Source: an uncultured Phenylobacterium sp.
GTDB taxonomy: Bacteria; Pseudomonadota; Alphaproteobacteria; Caulobacterales; Caulobacteraceae
NCBI GenBank assembly: GCA_945952355.1
Contig: CAMFIW010000060.1
Span: forward strand, 1 to 10,023
DNA length: 10,023 nt
Direction: 5' to 3'
In this document: one piece after another, positions 6,489 through 10,023 of the stretch
Position numbering within the stretch: the stretch's first letter is position 1
Layout of the letters: each line of letters opens with the position of its first letter
The notes under the pieces: generated by a model
Seen by the model: the letters and a program-made list of their open reading frames with translations, nothing else
Told to the model about the DNA's origin: nothing
The model's database searches: none
Made by a program: the position numbers and the translations under genes

Positions 6489-7700
6489 ATGACCGCGGTG
6501 GCGTGTCTCAGAGGGGCGGTGGACGCGGAGCGGATCGGGCTGTCGGAGGCGGCGCTCGGGCCTCTGGTCGCCAAGTTCTGCGGCACCTATCTCGAGACCC
6601 GCTGGCTGTGGCCGCGGCACTTCGAGCCGATTACCCACTATTCCTTCCTGCTGACCGACCCACGCGCCGAGGAGATGGACGTGCGCGAGGTCGCGCGACT
6701 GTCCGACGAGCTGCAACTGCGCCTGTTCGGCGTGGCCTCGGATGGCGAAGTCGCGCTCCTGATGTTCGAGGGCCCGCCGGAGGCCTCGCGGGGGTTCGCG
6801 GCGCTCTCCAACGCCGCCCTGGTCGAAGCCCTGAAGAATCCGGACCTGCTGCCGACAGGGGGGCGACTGACCCGAGTGGTCGCGCCGGGCGCGTCCGAGC
6901 GGGAACCCGAGGTCATCCGCGAAGCCCCGCCCAAGGTCGAGGATCTGGTCGCAGCGGACAATCTGCTGGCCGCCAAGGTCCGCTTCCCCGCCCTGGAGGG
7001 CGCGCATGGGGTCTATTTCGCACCCCGCGGCCTCTTCGTCGGGGACGTGGTCAGTTCCACCCCCGGCGACGCCAGGGTGCGCTTCAGCCTGGTGGAGGGC
7101 GCAGAGCACATGCCCGAGGACCCGGGCGCCTTCGACGCCGACTGCGTGATCGCCGCTATGCGCTTCCTCACCGAGGGCGTGCGGGCCATGCTCTACCTGC
7201 CGATCTGCTACTCCAACATCATCAAGCCCTCGACCCGGCGGGACTATGAGCGGGTCCTGGCGATCCTGCCCGAGAGCCACAGGAACCAGCTGGCCGCGGC
7301 GGTCTATGACGTCCCGCGCGATCCGCCGTTCCCGGCGCTGTCCCAGATGAAGGGACTGCTGTCGCGCTATGTCGCCAATATCGACCTGCGCACCCACGAT
7401 CCGGGCTTCGAGATCGAGAAGCTGCCGAACCAGGCCGTGAACAGTGTCACCCTCTCCCTGCCGGAGGCGGAGCCGCGCGTGCGCCTGGCCACCATCCGCC
7501 GGTTCGGCGAGCGGTTGGAGTTCTATCGCCGCCGCCAGATCTGGCCGGGCATGACCAACGTCCGAAACCGCGCTGAGCTCGAAGCCTGCGTCCAGGCCAA
7601 GATCCCCTTCATTACCGGACCCGGCGTCTGTCGAATGCTGACCCAACCGGTCGGCGGGCGAATGCAGCCGGTGGCCGAACTGCCGATGCTGGCGGCCTGA
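6489..7700 (+). CDS. Hypothetical protein, possibly with a degenerate EAL-type domain
   Basis: I do not recognise this 403-residue cytoplasmic protein with confidence. It has no signal peptide or membrane segment. An N-terminal alpha/beta part (about 1-130) includes THYSFLLTDPRAEEMDV and LQLRLFGVASDGEVALLMFEG. A loop rich in Pro and charged residues (about 130-150) follows. The C-terminal half loosely follows the order of EAL-domain elements: LPICYSNIIKP at 237-247, then a helix, AVYDVP, a second helix, and a final FITGPGV at 374-380. No catalytic E-x-L or DDFG-type motif is visible, so any EAL relation would be non-enzymatic. The ATG at 6489 is chosen because a GGGGGC stands about 7 bases upstream. 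The open frame extends back to 6306, but that part overlaps the cobT start and looks non-coding. It is divergent from cobT. Confidence 0.8.
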   Translation: MTAVACLRGAVDAERIGLSEAALGPLVAKFCGTYLETRWLWPRHFEPITHYSFLLTDPRAEEMDVREVARLSDELQLRLFGVASDGEVALLMFEGPPEASRGFAALSNAALVEALKNPDLLPTGGRLTRVVAPGASEREPEVIREAPPKVEDLVAADNLLAAKVRFPALEGAHGVYFAPRGLFVGDVVSSTPGDARVRFSLVEGAEHMPEDPGAFDADCVIAAMRFLTEGVRAMLYLPICYSNIIKPSTRRDYERVLAILPESHRNQLAAAVYDVPRDPPFPALSQMKGLLSRYVANIDLRTHDPGFEIEKLPNQAVNSVTLSLPEAEPRVRLATIRRFGERLEFYRRRQIWPGMTNVRNRAELEACVQAKIPFITGPGVCRMLTQPVGGRMQPVAELPMLAA

Positions 7701-7706
7701 GCCCAA

Positions 7707-7731
7707 GGAACGGCCACGCTCATTCCGCGTT
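7707..7731 (+). promoter_or_regulatory. Probable EcfG/SigT general-stress promoter
   Basis: GGAAC (7707-7711) and CGTT (7728-7731) are separated by 16 bp, matching the alphaproteobacterial general-stress consensus GGAAC-N16/17-CGTT at every core position. It lies in the short gap after the 403-residue protein gene, about 38 bases before the DUF1328 start codon. The predicted start at about 7738 would leave a leader of about 30 bases with a good ribosome binding site. The match is seen directly, and the stress control is an inference from known EcfG promoters. Confidence 0.6.
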
Positions 7732-7768
7732 GATCGCGTGACAAGACACGTATTCGCGGGAGATGGTC

Positions 7769-7948
7769 ATGTTGAAATGGGCTTTGATCTTCGCCGTCGT
7801 CGCGCTGATCGCGGGCGGCCTGGGCTTCACCGGCGTCGCGGGCGCCGCAGCGGGCATCGCCAAGCTGCTGTTCTTCGTATTCCTGGTGGGCTTCGTGCTC
7901 TTTCTGGCGCTCGGCGCGTTCGTCGGCAGGAAGATCACGGGCAACTAG
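7769..7948 (+). CDS. DUF1328 family small membrane protein
   Basis: This 59-residue inner-membrane protein matches the DUF1328 (YtjA-like) family along its whole length. [20 protein letters not shown] forms the first membrane segment (about 4-22). The typical [11 protein letters not shown] turn follows, then a second segment (about 31-52) ending in RKITGN. Its function is not established. The ATG at 7769 is preferred over the in-frame ATG two codons earlier at 7763, because CGGGAG (7757-7762) is then 6 bases from the start, and family members begin MLKWA. The upstream GGAAC/CGTT promoter suggests induction in the general stress response. Confidence 0.92.
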   Translation: MLKWALIFAVVALIAGGLGFTGVAGAAAGIAKLLFFVFLVGFVLFLALGAFVGRKITGN

Positions 7949-7966
7949 CCGGCTTCTATGCCGGCT
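7947..7966 (+). other. Hairpin overlapping the DUF1328 stop codon
   Basis: AGCCGGC (7947-7953) and GCCGGCT (7960-7966) form a perfect 7-bp stem with a 6-base loop, starting inside the TAG stop. No T-tract follows, so it is not a standard intrinsic terminator. It could still define or protect the 3' end of this short transcript before the convergent gene. Confidence 0.45.
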
Positions 7967-8015
7967 GGTCGATGGGCGCGGAGCTTAGGCCCCGCGCCCT
8001 TTCCGTTTCCGGGAC

Positions 8016-9191
8016 CTATTTGCGCGCCGTCCACGCCTTGGCTTCCGCCCCGACGATGTCGACCAGGTTTCCCATGGCAATGTTCATGTCGATCAGGTGA
8101 AGGCCCCAGTCTTCGCTGACCTTGGTCCCCAGCATCACGTCGCCCTTGATGTCGTCCAGGCGCGGACTGGCGGGGTCGCCGTTCACATGGACCTCAAGAT
8201 AGTCGAAGCCGTTCTTCGACACGCACTGGGCGCTCAACAGCCCCGGGACGGAGACGAAGGGCGTTTCCACCTTCGACCCGCCCTTCACCCAGCCGGACGG
8301 GTCCTGGCCGTTGCCGCTGGTCGCCAGATAGGCGTGCAACTCGCCCTTGCCTCCCGCCAGGTTGGCTGGATTGGCGCAGGCCGCGACCATGGTCGAGCCC
8401 GGCTCGCGCGGGCGGCCGAAGCGCGTGTTGGCCGGCGGCGGAACGGTGTCGCGGAAGCTGGCGAACGGGATCACGCAGCCCGTCTGGCTGTCGGTGTGGC
8501 AGAGCGGGATCGACTTCAGCAGGCCGGTGTCCTTGCCGGGCTCGACCGGCAGGTTCGTGCCGCCGAGTATGGCCGACACCAAGAGCTTCTGGCTCGGTTT
8601 GCCGTCGATCTCGGCCGCCAGCAGGCGGGTCAGCACCCCGGATCCCTGGGAATGGCCGATCAGCACGACGCCCCGGCCCTTGTTTTCGTGGGCGAGGTAG
8701 TAGTTCCAGGCGTCGACCACATCGTTGTAGCCGGTGTCCGGCCGGGCGCCCTGCAGGCCTGGCATGGGCTGATGCGTGATCATGGCGCGGAGGGCCGTCA
8801 GGGTGAACTGGCGGTACATGGGCGCATAGACGCGGCACTTGGCGGCGAAGCGGTTGAGCTGCTGTTCGACGACCCGGCGCTCCTCGTCGCCCGGGACCAT
8901 GTCGGACAGCACGCCCTTGTCGAGCGAGACGGTGGGATAGACGTAGAAGCAGTCGATCGACGCCTTGGGATCGGCCTTCCAGGTCTCGCGAACCATGCTG
9001 CCGTCGGCCTTGATCACCGTCGTGGTGTTGTCGGCCGAACAGGCGTCGGCGCGGCCGGGCCAGCAAAGCCAGTTGGCCTTGTCCGCATAGTCGTTCTTGG
9101 GGGTGGCGGCGGCGTCTTGGGCTTGGGCGGCGTGCGCGGCCGCGAAGGCAAGCCAGCCTGCGGCGAGGGCCGCGAGCATTTTCCTGAACAT
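8016..9191 (-). CDS. Secreted DUF3089 alpha/beta hydrolase
   Basis: This 391-residue protein matches the DUF3089 family of alpha/beta-hydrolase-fold proteins, probably esterase or lipase-like and exported to the periplasm. The Sec signal peptide is MFRKMLAALAAGWLAFAAAH with likely cleavage after AQA at residue 24. The mature part opens with the family-typical KANWLCWPGRADAC. YVYPTVS follows, and the nucleophile elbow GHSQGS has Ser181. The end carries the typical LHLIDMN segment with His365, a likely catalytic His, followed by GNLVDIVGAEAKAW. The substrate is unknown. The start is supported by AGAGG about 5 bases upstream on the minus strand. It lies 72 bases downstream of the hybrid kinase gene on the same strand, so co-transcription is possible but not shown. 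Confidence 0.9.
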   Translation of the reverse strand: MFRKMLAALAAGWLAFAAAHAAQAQDAAATPKNDYADKANWLCWPGRADACSADNTTTVIKADGSMVRETWKADPKASIDCFYVYPTVSLDKGVLSDMVPGDEERRVVEQQLNRFAAKCRVYAPMYRQFTLTALRAMITHQPMPGLQGARPDTGYNDVVDAWNYYLAHENKGRGVVLIGHSQGSGVLTRLLAAEIDGKPSQKLLVSAILGGTNLPVEPGKDTGLLKSIPLCHTDSQTGCVIPFASFRDTVPPPANTRFGRPREPGSTMVAACANPANLAGGKGELHAYLATSGNGQDPSGWVKGGSKVETPFVSVPGLLSAQCVSKNGFDYLEVHVNGDPASPRLDDIKGDVMLGTKVSEDWGLHLIDMNIAMGNLVDIVGAEAKAWTARK

Positions 9192-9263
9192 GTTTCCTCT
9201 GGAAATTCTTGGGTCGGCAATGTCGCCGATATCGCGTCCCAGAAGGCGCGGGTCCAGTTCGTT

Positions 9264-10023
9264 CTAGGCGGCGGCGCTCTCGGCGGTGTCGTCGTCGGCC
9301 GCCGCCGCCAGTGCGTCTTCGATTGCCGAGAACAGCTTCGAGGCCTCGATGGGCTTTGGCACGAACCCGGTCATGCCGGCGGCCAGGTATTCCGCGACCT
9401 GGTGGCTCATCACATTGGCCGACAGTGCCAGGATGGGGATCGCGGGTCGTCCGTGCTCGGCCTCGAAGGCGCGGATGGCGAGTGTCGCCTCGACCCCGTT
9501 CATCTCCGGCATCTGGGCGTCCATCAGGATCAGCTCGAAGGCTTGGTTCGTGTACGCATCGACGGCCTCGCGGCCGTTGGCGGCGATGGTCAGATCGACA
9601 CCGAGCGGCTCGAGCAGCGACTTCAGGATCAGCTGGTTGGTCGGATTGTCCTCGGCCGCCAGGATACGGGCCGACGGGCCATGTTCGCTGGCCGGCGCCG
9701 CCTCGCGCTCGTGCGCGGGGCTGGGCGCGCGCCGTTCCGCGCGCTTCTCAAGCGGCAGGTCGAAGGTGAAGGTCGACCCCTGGCCTGCCTCGCTCGTCAC
9801 GCTCATATGGCCGCCCATCAGTTCCACCAGCTCGCGGCTGATGGCGAGGCCGAGGCCGGTGCCGCCGAACCTGCGCGTGGTCGAGGCGTCGACCTGGCTG
9901 AACTTCTGGAAAAGGTCGCCCAGCCGTTCGGCCGGGATTCCGATGCCGCTGTCGCGAACCACGAAACGCAGGCCGAAGGCGGCGGTCGACACATCCACGC
10001 AGACCTCGCCCTCGGTTGTGAAC
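9264..10023 (-). CDS. Hybrid sensor histidine kinase, C-terminal part (partial)
   Basis: The frame is open to the right edge, so the start and sensory part are outside; 252 residues are visible. They begin with FTTEGEV, the end of an N-box region, followed by the G1 box DSGIGI (24-29), the F-box LFQKFSQVD and the G2 box GGTGLGLAIS of a HATPase domain. After a charged linker, a receiver domain (about 119-240) follows. It has acidic residues in AEDN, phosphoacceptor Asp168 in LMDAQMP, a Ser in ALSANV and the conserved Lys in PKPIE. A short Ala/Asp tail ends the protein, and no Hpt domain follows. Autophosphorylation and intramolecular transfer to the receiver domain are expected, with an Hpt protein elsewhere as next partner. 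The signal sensed is unknown. Confidence 0.95.
   Translation of the reverse strand, partial: FTTEGEVCVDVSTAAFGLRFVVRDSGIGIPAERLGDLFQKFSQVDASTTRRFGGTGLGLAISRELVELMGGHMSVTSEAGQGSTFTFDLPLEKRAERRAPSPAHEREAAPASEHGPSARILAAEDNPTNQLILKSLLEPLGVDLTIAANGREAVDAYTNQAFELILMDAQMPEMNGVEATLAIRAFEAEHGRPAIPILALSANVMSHQVAEYLAAGMTGFVPKPIEASKLFSAIEDALAAAADDDTAESAAA

Noticed and set aside
5988..7706. A 572-codon open frame on the minus strand across the 403-residue protein gene and the start of cobT
   Set aside because: The translation has antisense character (Gly, Arg, His, Gln, Asp rich), it overlaps the cobT start in another frame, and the plus strand has more protein-like composition and a ribosome binding site.

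Overview
The window looks like a chromosomal segment of an alphaproteobacterium of the Caulobacterales (Caulobacter/Phenylobacterium type). The evidence is very high GC, an extended 98-residue ribosomal protein L28 of alphaproteobacterial type, the aerobic-pathway cobaltochelatase subunit CobT, GGAAC/CGTT and leaderless-type promoter signals, and several Ala-rich lipoproteins. No insertion sequence, integrase, CRISPR array, phage gene or RNA gene is visible. The content is mostly core or housekeeping, with a few lineage-specific genes.

Layout. Positions 1-922 (minus strand): a TetR-family repressor gene whose stop codon overlaps the start of a HlyD-type periplasmic adaptor gene that runs off the left edge. 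This is a self-contained efflux operon. Its operator, a perfect 8-bp inverted repeat, lies in the spacer of a good sigma70-type promoter. Positions 923-1331: a gene-free stretch ending in the rpmB promoter and leader. Positions 1332-1683 (plus): rpmB and a strong intrinsic terminator. Positions 1749-2666 (plus): a secreted lipoprotein of the metallo-beta-lactamase fold, resembling the methyl parathion hydrolase/OPHC2 group. Positions 2670-6343 (minus): a probable operon, cobT, then a phytase-like lipoprotein gene that overlaps cobT by 4 bp, then a dienelactone-hydrolase-family gene. The last gene is interrupted by one in-frame amber codon. Positions 6489-7700 (plus): an unrecognised 403-residue protein, possibly a degenerate EAL-type signalling protein. 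Positions 7707-7948 (plus): a DUF1328 small membrane protein behind a good match to the alphaproteobacterial general-stress (EcfG/SigT) promoter. Positions 8016-9191 (minus): a secreted DUF3089 alpha/beta hydrolase. Positions 9264-10023 (minus): the C-terminal part of a hybrid histidine kinase, with ATPase end and receiver domain, running off the right edge.

The genes do not form one obvious pathway. The clearest functional units are the TetR/HlyD efflux operon and the cobT-led transcript. I do not see a convincing new multi-gene system. The points most worth a second look are the amber codon in the hydrolase gene, the general-stress promoter before the DUF1328 gene, the operator/promoter/leaderless-start arrangement of the TetR gene, the tight coupling of a phytase-like lipoprotein to cobT, and the unrecognised 403-residue protein.
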